Source: Oscillospiraceae bacterium
GTDB taxonomy: Bacteria > Bacillota_A > Clostridia > Oscillospirales > Oscillospiraceae
Direction of reading: 5' to 3'
Assembly (NCBI GenBank): GCA_902786615.1
Contig: CADADE010000017.1
Span: forward strand, 1 to 64,000
DNA: 64,000 bases
The position numbers were made by a program, and so were the translations under genes. Each line of letters begins with the position of its first letter. Position 1 is the first letter of the stretch. The notes under the pieces were generated by a model that saw only the letters and a list, made by a program, of their open reading frames with translations, ran no database searches and was not told where the DNA came from. This document shows positions 27,390-35,231 of the stretch, one piece after another.

Positions 27390-28496
27390 ATGGAGAAGAT
27401 CATCGCGCTTATCCTCGTTTTCCTGCTGGCCTTCTGTATTGCACCGGCTCTGGCGGAAAACATCACCATTGGCGCCAAGGTTGCTGAGATCGATAAATAC
27501 GGCCAAGCGCAACTGGATATCTCCAAAGCTGATTTCACCGGGGCCGGATTTGACTTGGGGGATATCGTCACGGTGACTTGCGGAAGCTATATCGGCGATA
27601 TGCCCGTCTTCGACGGTTATTACGCGGCTCGCGGAAGCTGCATGCTGCGCGTCAATCCTTACGAAGACAAAATCAGCCTGTGCATCAACTACGGCAATTT
27701 CTCGGAAACAGCGGGCGTCGGAGCGGGCGATACCGTGACCATTGCGATGAAGGATAAAGGCGGCGCCTTGGCGACCCAGGAGCTCAACGCCTTGGTCTAC
27801 AGCGATGACAGGGCTGATTTTGCTTCAGATGCGGTCTTCGCCAATTTCCGGCCTGTAGCGGAGGGTATCCTCTATCGTTCCGCTTCTCCCATCGATAACA
27901 AGACAAACCGCGCACACTGCGCCGACAGCCTGATTCAGGAGGCTGGCGTTCAAACGGTCCTGAATATGGCCGACACGCCCGAGGACATCGTCGCATATAT
28001 CGCTGCTGACGACTTCGATTCCCCCTATTATGGACATTTGTTTGAAGCCGGGAAGGTCTTCGCCCTGGAGATGGCCACTGATTTTGCCTCCGATGCTTTT
28101 GCCGAAGGTATCGTGAAGGGCTTTTCCTTCCTGGCCGAAGGGGATACGCCCTATCTGGTGCATTGTCTGGAGGGAAAGGATCGTACCGGGTTTGCAATCA
28201 TGGTGCTTGAAGCGTTGATGGGGTGGAATGAGGAGCAGATCGTGGCCGACTATATGCAGACCTACACCAACTACTATGGTATTGAGCCCGGTACCGAAAA
28301 GTTCGACCTGATCGCGGAGAAAAACATCCTGGAGATGCTGCGCATCATGGCAGATCCGGAGCCCGGAAGCTCTCCGGCGGAAACCGATTTAAAGGCAGCG
28401 GCGGAAACCTGTCTTCTCAACAATGGCATGGGTGAAAAAACCCTGAAACAGCTTGAAGCAAAGCTGAGCTCGGAAGCCGCAAAACGAAGTGCTTGA
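27390..28496 (+). CDS. Secreted tyrosine/dual-specificity phosphatase with N-terminal beta domain
   Basis: 368 residues. An N-terminal signal peptide (IIALILVFLLAFCIAPALAE) is followed by about 110 residues of beta-rich sequence resembling the C-terminal domain of SAM hydroxide adenosyltransferases (KVAEIDKYGQAQLDISKADF, GDIVTVTCGSYIGDMP). The phosphatase domain carries the CX5R loop HCLEGKDRTGF and an upstream LYRSASP motif, as in bacterial Y_phosphatase3/DSP enzymes. It should act outside the membrane. The ATG chosen has AAAGGAAAG at proper distance; upstream in-frame ATGs do not. Substrate unknown. Confidence 0.85.
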   Translation: MEKIIALILVFLLAFCIAPALAENITIGAKVAEIDKYGQAQLDISKADFTGAGFDLGDIVTVTCGSYIGDMPVFDGYYAARGSCMLRVNPYEDKISLCINYGNFSETAGVGAGDTVTIAMKDKGGALATQELNALVYSDDRADFASDAVFANFRPVAEGILYRSASPIDNKTNRAHCADSLIQEAGVQTVLNMADTPEDIVAYIAADDFDSPYYGHLFEAGKVFALEMATDFASDAFAEGIVKGFSFLAEGDTPYLVHCLEGKDRTGFAIMVLEALMGWNEEQIVADYMQTYTNYYGIEPGTEKFDLIAEKNILEMLRIMADPEPGSSPAETDLKAAAETCLLNNGMGEKTLKQLEAKLSSEAAKRSA

Positions 28497-28517
28497 AAAC
28501 GAGCATTCCATGATGGA

Positions 28518-28769
28518 GTGGTCATCCTCAAGCAGTGGAAGAAGCCGAAGACCATCTACAAGAATCTGCAAAAGCTGAACCGATATGGAAAATGCAATCT
28601 CAGCGATGAAGACATCTTCAAGGTTGCCAATTCCCGTCTGGGACGATACCGCAGAAGCGCCGGAGATGTGATGAACTACACCTTGAGCCCGAAAATTCTT
28701 GGGCTCAAAACAAAGGATCGACCCGGCTTGGCCGATCCCTTGGCGTACTACCTCGCAAGATGTACTTGA
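28518..28769 (+). pseudogene. C-terminal fragment of a group II intron reverse transcriptase/maturase
   Basis: The 83-residue frame reads VILKQWKKPKTIYKNLQKLN, then KVANSRLGRYRRSA and YTLSPKILG. This is the maturase X/DNA-binding end of LtrA-like intron proteins (QWKxPKTxxKNLxKL and ANSRxGxxRxA are hallmarks). The reverse transcriptase domain is missing. Intron RNA domains V/VI follow directly, so this is the 3' end of a truncated group II intron. Confidence 0.8.
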
Positions 28770-28786
28770 ATATCTGCTTTGATGTA

Positions 28787-28854
28787 GCGCCGTATACCTG
28801 ACCGGTACGTACGGTGCAACGGGAGGGAGGGGGAGCCCCCCTCTCTACCCTATT
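28787..28854 (+). ncRNA. Group II intron domain V and VI remnant
   Basis: The stem GCGCCGTATACC / GGTACGTACGGTGC is a bacterial group II domain V (compare the GAGCCGTATAC...GTACGTACGGTTC type). It is followed by a purine-rich stem GGGAGGGAGGGGGAG pairing with CCCCCCTCTCTACCC and ending CCCTATT, as expected for domain VI and the 3' splice end. It lies right after the maturase fragment. Confidence 0.7.
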
Positions 28855-28881
28855 ATCCGCAGGTGTTCCGCGGATAAACCG

Positions 28882-30153
28882 TTAAGGCAGTTGGATTTTT
28901 GGCATATAGCGCGTATACCGTTTCGATACGCTGTAGGGGACGCCCTCCTGCTCCAGCAGCTCGCAGAACAGCGCCAGGGGCTTTCGGTCCTTGTTGACGA
29001 GCTGAAAAGTGATGCAAAGGGTGTCTGGCAGAGCGTTTACCTCCAGCATCAGGTCGCCGTCGGTGATGGTGTAGAAGCCCTTGATGTGGACCGCCATCCC
29101 GCCCCAGTCGGTCTGCCCCACATAGCTGATGGTGAAGTTGTCGCGGGGGTCACTGCGGAAGGTGCTGTTTTTGGAGGCGAACTTCTTTTTTGCCTTCAGA
29201 TCCGGCTGCTCATCGATGCCCTTGTGAGTCTGGGCGATCTTCCGGAAGCGCTCGCATCCCAGCTCCGGCTGGTTCTGTCGGATGACCGCGCCCCTTGCGC
29301 GCATGTTGAGTTTTTGGATCGACTCGTCCTTCATGCTCCACTCGTACTTGACATGGATGAAGCGGACGAAGTCGCGGTAGGACTCCTTCGCGCCGATATC
29401 GTCGCGGTAATCCGCCGCGATCCTTCCCGCGAGGAAGGTCCCCTCCTTCTCCTTGAACAGGCGGGAACACATCTTGAACATCATCGCCGTCAGGATGGTG
29501 TTCGGACTTCCGTCAACCTTGGCCGCGTATTCCATAAAGTCCTTGACAGGGATGTCAAGCTGATAGTAGTAAGTCTCTTTGGCGAAGGGATTGAGCAGGT
29601 ATTTTAAAAATCTGCCCAGCGCCACATTGGAATCGCCGCCGTCATAGCGGGAGATCGGCTCGTCGTCAGGCAGCATGTCGGCGTCGGGGAAATAGAGCTC
29701 GCCCTCCGTCACGGGTGTGCCGGGGAGCTTCACGTCCTTCGGCGCGTCAAGCGGCCCGTACTTTTTGACCGTATATTGATACAGGGTCGCTTTCACCCAG
29801 AACAGGCCGCCCATAGCGCCGCAGAAGGTATGGGAATAGTTAAACCAGATGCAATTATCCCGGTAAGTAATCGCAACCAAATGCCCGTTCACAGCCTCGC
29901 TTCCCAGCGTCAGCCTCTCGTCTTTTTCCGGCAGAACGGCGACAGGCTTGTCGTTATGCTCCAGGGTGTAGTTCTGTCCTGCGTCCAGCCCGACCTTAAC
30001 GCTGAAATACGGGAGCCGTCCGATCGCCTCCTGCGCCGCCTCCGTCAGCAGCGCCGCGTCGACCGGGGCGTCGAGGCAGACCTTCATCCTGACGGTGAAA
30101 GGCACCTTCTCCATGTACTCATACAGTAAATAGATATCCGGATTGTGACCCAT
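28882..30153 (-). CDS. Condensation-like acyltransferase paralogue with degenerate active site
   Basis: 423 residues, the same fold family as the gene at 22969 (shared LPYFSVKV near 50, LTLGSEAVNGH near 85, FTISYVGQTDWGGM near 340). The catalytic HHxxxDG is replaced by SHTFCGA: the second, catalytic His is kept while the Asp and Gly are changed. Activity may be lost or altered. The start is the ATG nine bases after AAAGG; an ATG nine bases earlier abuts the Shine-Dalgarno. Unlinked to biosynthetic genes, and a terminator is not obvious. Confidence 0.78.
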   Translation of the reverse strand: MGHNPDIYLLYEYMEKVPFTVRMKVCLDAPVDAALLTEAAQEAIGRLPYFSVKVGLDAGQNYTLEHNDKPVAVLPEKDERLTLGSEAVNGHLVAITYRDNCIWFNYSHTFCGAMGGLFWVKATLYQYTVKKYGPLDAPKDVKLPGTPVTEGELYFPDADMLPDDEPISRYDGGDSNVALGRFLKYLLNPFAKETYYYQLDIPVKDFMEYAAKVDGSPNTILTAMMFKMCSRLFKEKEGTFLAGRIAADYRDDIGAKESYRDFVRFIHVKYEWSMKDESIQKLNMRARGAVIRQNQPELGCERFRKIAQTHKGIDEQPDLKAKKKFASKNSTFRSDPRDNFTISYVGQTDWGGMAVHIKGFYTITDGDLMLEVNALPDTLCITFQLVNKDRKPLALFCELLEQEGVPYSVSKRYTRYMPKIQLP

Positions 30154-30162
30154 TCTTAACAT

Positions 30163-30468
30163 CCTTTCTGATCAAAACTTCTGATACGCGGCGCCGTCGC
30201 TATCCAAATCTTGCTGTATCTGCTCATTTAGCTGCCATTCAACGCCCACTGCATAAACTATATCACTACAAAAGCGAATTGCATAGCGCTTTTTTCCGCC
30301 CTGCTTTTTAGTGAGGCGGCTTTTTGCTTTCTGGAGGTGTATGCCCATATAGACGAAAAAAGTACCTCAAATTTCGTTACAAGTCAATCCCAAACGCATA
30401 CAGCGGGCTTTCCTTGTCATTTTGACGGTATCATGGTATGATGAATAAAACGGCAAAGGAGTACGCTT
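30163..30468. other. Intergenic region, no gene seen
   Basis: Contains divergent promoters for the two flanking genes and a CCGCC/GGCGG hairpin with a T-run near 30297-30330 that may be an old terminator. No convincing small gene. Confidence 0.4.
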
Positions 30469-30963
30469 ATGAAAATTATCCTGATCCGGCAGGCCGAGGA
30501 CAGCAATGTACCGGCTGATACCCGCAGGGGCGACGCCGCAGCCTACCGTGTTTATACTGATACCGGGCGCGCTGGCAGGGAGACCGCAGAGGCTCTTTTC
30601 CTTTTGTCTGAGCCCCCTATTGGGACGCCGCTTCTTGATGATGTACCCAAAGCGGGAGGCGGCTTGCGTGGATGGCTGGATATGCACCGGGAGGCGAGGC
30701 GCCGCGCCGGGCAATTTCTCGATCTGCTGGAGAAAGAAGAACGTGACAGCGTAGCGATCTGCGGCGGGCAGGCCATGTCCGCACTCAGGAGCATTCTTCG
30801 CGCACGGGGCTATCTGCTGGAGGGCGGCGGACTTTTGCCGCGTCCTCTTGAGCGTGTTCGAGCTACCAAGAGGTCTCTGCACTGTGGCGGTTGTGCTCAC
30901 AACTGTCTGCTCAGTGAAGCCAAATGTCAGAAGGGTCAGAACAAAGCAAAAGGAATTCTCTGA
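30469..30963 (+). CDS. Degenerate histidine-phosphatase-like protein with Cys-rich tail
   Basis: 164 residues behind AAAGGAG. The start MKIILIRQAED and later DSVAICGGQAMSALRSIL match the phosphoglycerate mutase/histidine phosphatase fold. However, the catalytic RHG is RQA, and the second His region reads CGGQ rather than xHGG. The C-terminus carries CGGCAHNCLLSEAKC, a four-cysteine motif that could bind a metal or an iron-sulfur cluster. So it is probably not a normal phosphatase. It overlaps no gene; a membrane-protein gene follows 56 bases later. Confidence 0.72.
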   Translation: MKIILIRQAEDSNVPADTRRGDAAAYRVYTDTGRAGRETAEALFLLSEPPIGTPLLDDVPKAGGGLRGWLDMHREARRRAGQFLDLLEKEERDSVAICGGQAMSALRSILRARGYLLEGGGLLPRPLERVRATKRSLHCGGCAHNCLLSEAKCQKGQNKAKGIL

Positions 30964-31018
30964 TGAAAGAAGCGTATACGGCAACGGTGTAATCACATTT
31001 CCAAAGGAGGTAATTGTC

Positions 31019-31660
31019 ATGAGTACCTATACAAAACGAATCATCATGAGCATCTTCGGCGTCGTTATTTGCGGCTTGAGCGTCGGGATGTTCAAACACG
31101 CGGCCTTCGGCGTCGATCCCTTTCAAGCTCTCATGAGTGGGCTTGACGCAGTGATCCCTATTCGGTTTGGAACGCTGTATGTGATCGTCAATCTCTTGCT
31201 GCTGGTCTTTTCGCTGATTATGGACCGGCGAAAGATCGGGCTTGCGACCTTCATCAACCTTTTTCTGCTTGGATATGTTGTAGAGTTTTCTCAGGCACAG
31301 TGCGAGAAGCTGTTTCCGGCTCTCGGAATCGGCGGGCGGGTGCTCCTGTTCCTGATGGGGCTTGTCATCCTCTCCCTGGCCTCCGCGCTTTATTTCACGG
31401 CGGATCTGGGCGTTTCCACCTATGATGCTGTCGCTCTGGTCTGGTCCGAGCAGCAGAATCGGATTCCCTTCCAATTCTGCCGCATTATAACGGACAGCGT
31501 ATGCGTCATAGCGGGCGTTACGCTCTGCCTTGTTTCCGGCATGAGTATTGGGCAGATCTTTGGTTCTGTCGGTATCGGCACCATCATCACCGCATTTTTT
31601 ATGGGGCCGCTGATCGCCTTTTTCAACAGGACTGTTGCCCGGCCCCTGCTTGAGGCATAG
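31019..31660 (+). CDS. YczE/YitT-type integral membrane protein
   Basis: 213 residues with five or six hydrophobic segments. It begins KRIIMSIFGVVICGLSVGMF, followed by the family-typical HAAFGVDPFQALMSGL and later ALYFTADLGVSTYDAVALVW and GIGTIITAFFMGPLIAFF. The ATG has AAAGGAGG nine bases upstream; longer frames upstream are overlap with the previous gene. Function of this family is unknown, though some members sit near transport or antibiotic-synthesis genes. Confidence 0.85.
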   Translation: MSTYTKRIIMSIFGVVICGLSVGMFKHAAFGVDPFQALMSGLDAVIPIRFGTLYVIVNLLLLVFSLIMDRRKIGLATFINLFLLGYVVEFSQAQCEKLFPALGIGGRVLLFLMGLVILSLASALYFTADLGVSTYDAVALVWSEQQNRIPFQFCRIITDSVCVIAGVTLCLVSGMSIGQIFGSVGIGTIITAFFMGPLIAFFNRTVARPLLEA

Positions 31661-32085
31661 TCAAGCTATACCTGTTCGCAGAAAACGATATACACACATA
31701 CGGATTCCGAGGATGTGCAGGCTGCGGGAGAAGGATTCGAACCCTCACATACGGAGTCAGAGTCAGAAGCCCCAACCGCCGGAATTCAAATGGATACGGG
31801 TGTTCGCGGATTCGGGGAAAAATTTTGACATCAGTTTTGATGTCAAAATTGTTTCCGTTTTGTTTTATATTTTTCTTATTTGCAATCTCTATTGGACACT
31901 TTTTCGAGATTGTCGAATCGACGACGTCTCAGTCGTGAACCGGATATAAAACCGATGGGTTTTTTCAATAATTTTTATACTCAAAATGGATTCATTTTCA
32001 AATGCTTGCGTTATAAAAATGCTGACAGCAGATTCCAATCTTGTGTTTTTCCTATCAACTTTTTCATAAAATTAGAAATATTCCT
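31661..32085. other. Intergenic region with tRNA fragment and hairpin
   Basis: Contains the 3' portion of a tRNA on the minus strand (separate entry) and a perfect hairpin AATTTTGACATCA / TGATGTCAAAATT at about 31821-31852 followed by T-rich DNA, likely a terminator. No gene. Confidence 0.5.
31723..31772 (-). pseudogene. 3' fragment of a tRNA (T-arm and acceptor end)
   Basis: Minus strand reads GAGGGTTCGAATCCTTCTCC then CGCA: a T-arm with GTTCGAATCC and an acceptor strand CTCCCGCA as in tRNAs beginning (T)GCGGGAG (Leu-like). The D-arm and a proper anticodon arm are absent. Such 3' pieces are commonly left beside integrated elements that use tRNA genes. Confidence 0.55.
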
Positions 32086-32796
32086 ATGAAAAACGCAAAA
32101 ACCGTGCTATACCGTTTCTCGGAAGGAGATGAGTACAGTGGAAGCTCAATTGCAAACGAGATTACACGCGAGATTAACCTCTTACGCCCAGAAGTGCTAG
32201 CAACGCTGTCCGACAGTGATGCCATTCTTCATGCAGGCGATATAAACAGTCAGCGTATACTCGATCAGCTCAAGGAAATTGCTCCCGTCTATGCGGTGCG
32301 CGGCAATGCAGACAAGGAATGGGCTGAATACTTGCCGCCTTTTCTTGATTTCAGTTTGAACGGGCTGCACATCTATATGACCCACAAGGCGAAGGAGCTG
32401 CCGAAAGACCTGAGTTCCTTTGACCTCGTGCTGTACGGCCATAGCCACCAGTATTCTGACACTCAGCGGGGTAAAACCAGAATCGTCAATCCTGGAAGCT
32501 GTGGCCCTCGCCGTTTTCACCAACCTATCACAATGGCTGTGGCTGAGGTCGCGGATCATATGATCAATGTCAAACGGATCGACATTGCTCATCCGACTCC
32601 GAAGCCAAAAGTTGATCCGACGGATATTGCCGCCCAGATCGAAATCGTTGTGAGAGAATTTGGAAAAGGCCGTAGTACAGGTAGTACCGCAGATAAATAT
32701 GGGATTGACCCAGCACTGGCTGAACAGATCATCCGTTTGTATGTGACGCACCCAGGCGTGACCGTTGACGGGATTATGACAAAAATGGGACTGTGA
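32086..32796 (+). CDS. YfcE/MJ0936-type metallophosphoesterase with altered N-terminus
   Basis: 236 residues. The body matches YfcE-like phosphodiesterases: LRPEVLATLSDSDAILHAGD, RGNADKEW, and GHSH with VNPGSCGPRRF. The N-terminal metal motif SDTHG just before LRPEV is not present; the equivalent residues read NEITRE, so two metal ligands seem missing. A 50-residue C-terminal extension (TADKYGIDPALAEQIIRLYV) looks helical. The start is uncertain: no good RBS precedes the ATG, and an AAGGAG lies inside the frame in front of another start. Possibly a frame-damaged or regulatory homologue. Confidence 0.65.
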   Translation: MKNAKTVLYRFSEGDEYSGSSIANEITREINLLRPEVLATLSDSDAILHAGDINSQRILDQLKEIAPVYAVRGNADKEWAEYLPPFLDFSLNGLHIYMTHKAKELPKDLSSFDLVLYGHSHQYSDTQRGKTRIVNPGSCGPRRFHQPITMAVAEVADHMINVKRIDIAHPTPKPKVDPTDIAAQIEIVVREFGKGRSTGSTADKYGIDPALAEQIIRLYVTHPGVTVDGIMTKMGL

Positions 32797-32807
32797 GGTA
32801 CTCGAAT

Positions 32808-33374
32808 ATGTGTATCAAAGAAAAGGACAAAGCAAAATGCATATTCTTTGTCCGACACGGCGAATCACAGTGGAATGTCGAAGATAAGATATGCGGGGTT
32901 ACGGATTCTCCACTCACGGAAAAAGGTCATCAGCAGGCAATAGAGACCGGGAAAACGATCCTTGCAGAAGGTATCCATGCGGATATGATCTTGCATTCAC
33001 CCCTCAAGAGAGCGGCAACGACGGCAATGCACATCTCTGAAATAACCGGAATCCCGCTCCGGGAGGATGCACGACTAATCGAGCAAGCCTTCGGAATCTG
33101 GGAGGGTTCCAGCCCACGCAGCAGTATAGAATTCCTTCGCGCAAAACAGAACTTCATAAACTCTTTTGAGAGCGGAGAATCGATGTTCCGGGTTGCGCAG
33201 AGAATCTACAATCTTCTGGATGAGCTGAAGCAGGATGAGCGGACATATATCCTTGTCGCGCACAACGGGATCGCCCGTTTTGTGAAGTCCTATTTTCAGG
33301 ACATGGGCAATGAGGAATTCGCGGGCTTTGGCGTGAAGAACGGCGAGGTCTGTCGGTTCGTTTTCGACAGTTGA
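32808..33374 (+). CDS. Histidine phosphatase family protein
   Basis: 188 residues. The catalytic motif FFVRHGESQWNVEDKICGVT is near the start, with SPLKRAATTA (arginine pocket) and the second catalytic histidine in ILVAHNGIARFV. This is an intact phosphoglycerate-mutase-like phosphatase, probably acting on small phospho-metabolites. The ATG is chosen because GAGG lies nine bases upstream, inside the end of the previous gene. A peptide deformylase gene follows 15 bases later, so the three genes look like one transcript. Confidence 0.88.
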   Translation: MCIKEKDKAKCIFFVRHGESQWNVEDKICGVTDSPLTEKGHQQAIETGKTILAEGIHADMILHSPLKRAATTAMHISEITGIPLREDARLIEQAFGIWEGSSPRSSIEFLRAKQNFINSFESGESMFRVAQRIYNLLDELKQDERTYILVAHNGIARFVKSYFQDMGNEEFAGFGVKNGEVCRFVFDS

Positions 33375-33389
33375 TGGGAGCAGTCCACT

Positions 33390-33800
33390 ATGATCAAAAC
33401 CATTATAAGAGATCCCATCTTCCTCGCACAGAAGCCCGCGCCGGCCACGATGTCGGATCTGCCTGTGGCGCAGGATCTGAGGGACACGCTGAACGCGCAT
33501 CGCGACGGATGTGTGGGCATGGCGGCCAACATGATCGGGGTTGCGAAGCGCATCATTATCTTCGATGATAACGGCACCGCAACGGTGATTTTCAACCCGG
33601 AGATTGTAAAATGCTCTGGGGCTTATGAAGCGGAGGAGGGCTGCCTGTCCCTCACCGGAACAAGAAAGGCCAAGCGTTTCCGTTCGATCAAGGTGCAATT
33701 TCAGAACGAGCGCTTTGAAACGCGGCTCAAGACCTATACCGGCTTCACGGCACAGATCATACAGCACGAGATTGACCATTGTAATGGAGTGCTGATTTGA
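33390..33800 (+). CDS. def: Peptide deformylase
   Basis: Removes the formyl group from nascent proteins using a metal ion. The 136 residues have the three family motifs: GCVGMAANMIG (normally GxGLAAxQxG), EEGCLSL with the metal-binding cysteine, and QHEIDHCNG with two metal histidines and the catalytic Glu. The substitution of M for Q in motif 1 removes the usual backbone-orienting Gln and is typical of the short class of clostridial paralogues. Probably a second deformylase copy. Confidence 0.9.
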   Translation: MIKTIIRDPIFLAQKPAPATMSDLPVAQDLRDTLNAHRDGCVGMAANMIGVAKRIIIFDDNGTATVIFNPEIVKCSGAYEAEEGCLSLTGTRKAKRFRSIKVQFQNERFETRLKTYTGFTAQIIQHEIDHCNGVLI

Positions 33801-33961
33801 TTCGATATGAAAATATTCTTTTCATCAAAGCATCTGCATAGAGAAGAAACTCACGGAAGAATGTGCTATTATGCGACGAATGCCGTGATATGGGCCAAAT
33901 GACAGCCATTGAGCATATACAATCTATGAAGGAAACCAAATCGGAAAACTTTGAAGAAATC

Positions 33962-34330
33962 ATGGCGCGGACAATTCGTACCATCACCTATATACACGAG
34001 CCGACCGAGCTACAGTGTGGTCAGGCTGTCCTTGCCATGCTGACCGATCTTACTGCGGAACAGGTGGTACGTGAACTCAACAATGACCGGGAGACGACAC
34101 TGAAAGAGATGAAGGCATTTCTTCGCGCACACGGCGTGTGGATATCGGATGAACGCATTCAAGTATCCGATAAAAAGGAGCTTCCAGAGCATTGCCTTCT
34201 CAGCCTTGAGACACCTCGCTGCTGGCATTGGTTGCTGTATAGTGGAAACGTATTCTATGATCCGGAACACGGCATGATAGATGACTTTCCGGAGTCTGAG
34301 AGAAGGTATTATTGGAAAATCAGATTTTAA
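33962..34330 (+). CDS. C39-like (papain-fold) peptidase domain protein
   Basis: About 122 residues. TELQCGQAVLAMLTDLTAEQ carries the catalytic Cys in a C39/bacteriocin-processing context, and CWHWLLYSGNVFYDPEHG carries the catalytic His and Asp. Such small proteins resemble peptidase_C39-like families of unknown substrate. Start uncertain: the frame is open 99 bases further upstream, and none of the ATGs has a strong RBS. Catalytic residues look complete. Confidence 0.68.
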   Translation: MARTIRTITYIHEPTELQCGQAVLAMLTDLTAEQVVRELNNDRETTLKEMKAFLRAHGVWISDERIQVSDKKELPEHCLLSLETPRCWHWLLYSGNVFYDPEHGMIDDFPESERRYYWKIRF

Positions 34331-34448
34331 TGGCTGGGGCAACAGGAGTAAAAGCATTCCCACACAGCGTATGATCCGCACATAACGCTTGACCTCGGTG
34401 AAGAAGCCGGCGACATGAGTATGATGTGACAGCCAGGAGAAAAAAGAG

Positions 34449-35231
34449 ATGAATACTTTTACGATAACAAAAGAGAGCGGAAGCGTTGTTTCCTGCGTCC
34501 GGGAGATCCCGGAGAATCCGCAGGGCATTGTGATCGCGGTTCACGGATTCTCAAGCAGCAAGACCTGCGCGACATATCGGCTGCTCCTCCGCAGACTTCC
34601 GGCAGCGGGATACGGCATGATCGGGATCGAACTGCCGGGACACGGCGTGGAGGAATCAAAGCAGGAGACGCTTCGAATCGAGGGTGCAATCGACAGCATC
34701 GAGGCTGCAGAGCACTATGCACATGGTCAGTGGCCTGAGCTGCCGATCTTCTACTTTGCATCGAGCTTTGGTGCGTACTTGACGGGACTCTACATCAGCA
34801 CCAGAGCGCATAAGGGTAAAAGAGCGTTTTTCCGCAGCGCCGCGGTGAATATGCCGACCCTGTTTGTGAAGGAGCACCCCGGGCCTAATGAGCAGAAGAT
34901 GCTGAAGGAACTGGACGAGAAAGGCTACATCGACACAAATGCCAGCTTGGGAGATACGATCAGGATCACGTGGGAAATGTATCACGATCTTGAAACGACG
35001 GATCTGTTCAGACTCTTCAGCCCCAAGGGGACAAGTGTGATGATGGCGCATGGCGCTGAAGACACGGTGATTGATCCCAAAGCGGCAAAAAGGTTTGCCG
35101 AAACTTTTGACATCCCCCTCGTCATATTTGAAAACGAAGGGCACTCTCTCGGAGGAAGCCCGGAGACGCCGGACCGTGTCGCCGATCTTGCCATCTCTTT
35201 TTTCAATGAAGAAGCGGAAGAAAATGGATGA
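34449..35231 (+). CDS. Alpha/beta hydrolase (serine hydrolase)
   Basis: 260 residues. Nucleophile elbow ASSFGA (GxSxG with the first Gly replaced by Ala), oxyanion region VHGFSSSKTC, acid residue in AHGAEDTVIDP and catalytic His in ENEGHSLGG. It resembles monoacylglycerol-lipase-like S33 hydrolases (IGIELPGHGVEES). Preceded by AGGAGAAAA; substrate unknown. Its stop overlaps the next gene. Confidence 0.85.
   Translation: MNTFTITKESGSVVSCVREIPENPQGIVIAVHGFSSSKTCATYRLLLRRLPAAGYGMIGIELPGHGVEESKQETLRIEGAIDSIEAAEHYAHGQWPELPIFYFASSFGAYLTGLYISTRAHKGKRAFFRSAAVNMPTLFVKEHPGPNEQKMLKELDEKGYIDTNASLGDTIRITWEMYHDLETTDLFRLFSPKGTSVMMAHGAEDTVIDPKAAKRFAETFDIPLVIFENEGHSLGGSPETPDRVADLAISFFNEEAEENG

Noticed and set aside
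30367..31020. Minus-strand frame opposite the histidine-phosphatase-like gene
   Set aside because: Lacks domain features; plus-strand gene has AAAGGAG and a recognisable fold.
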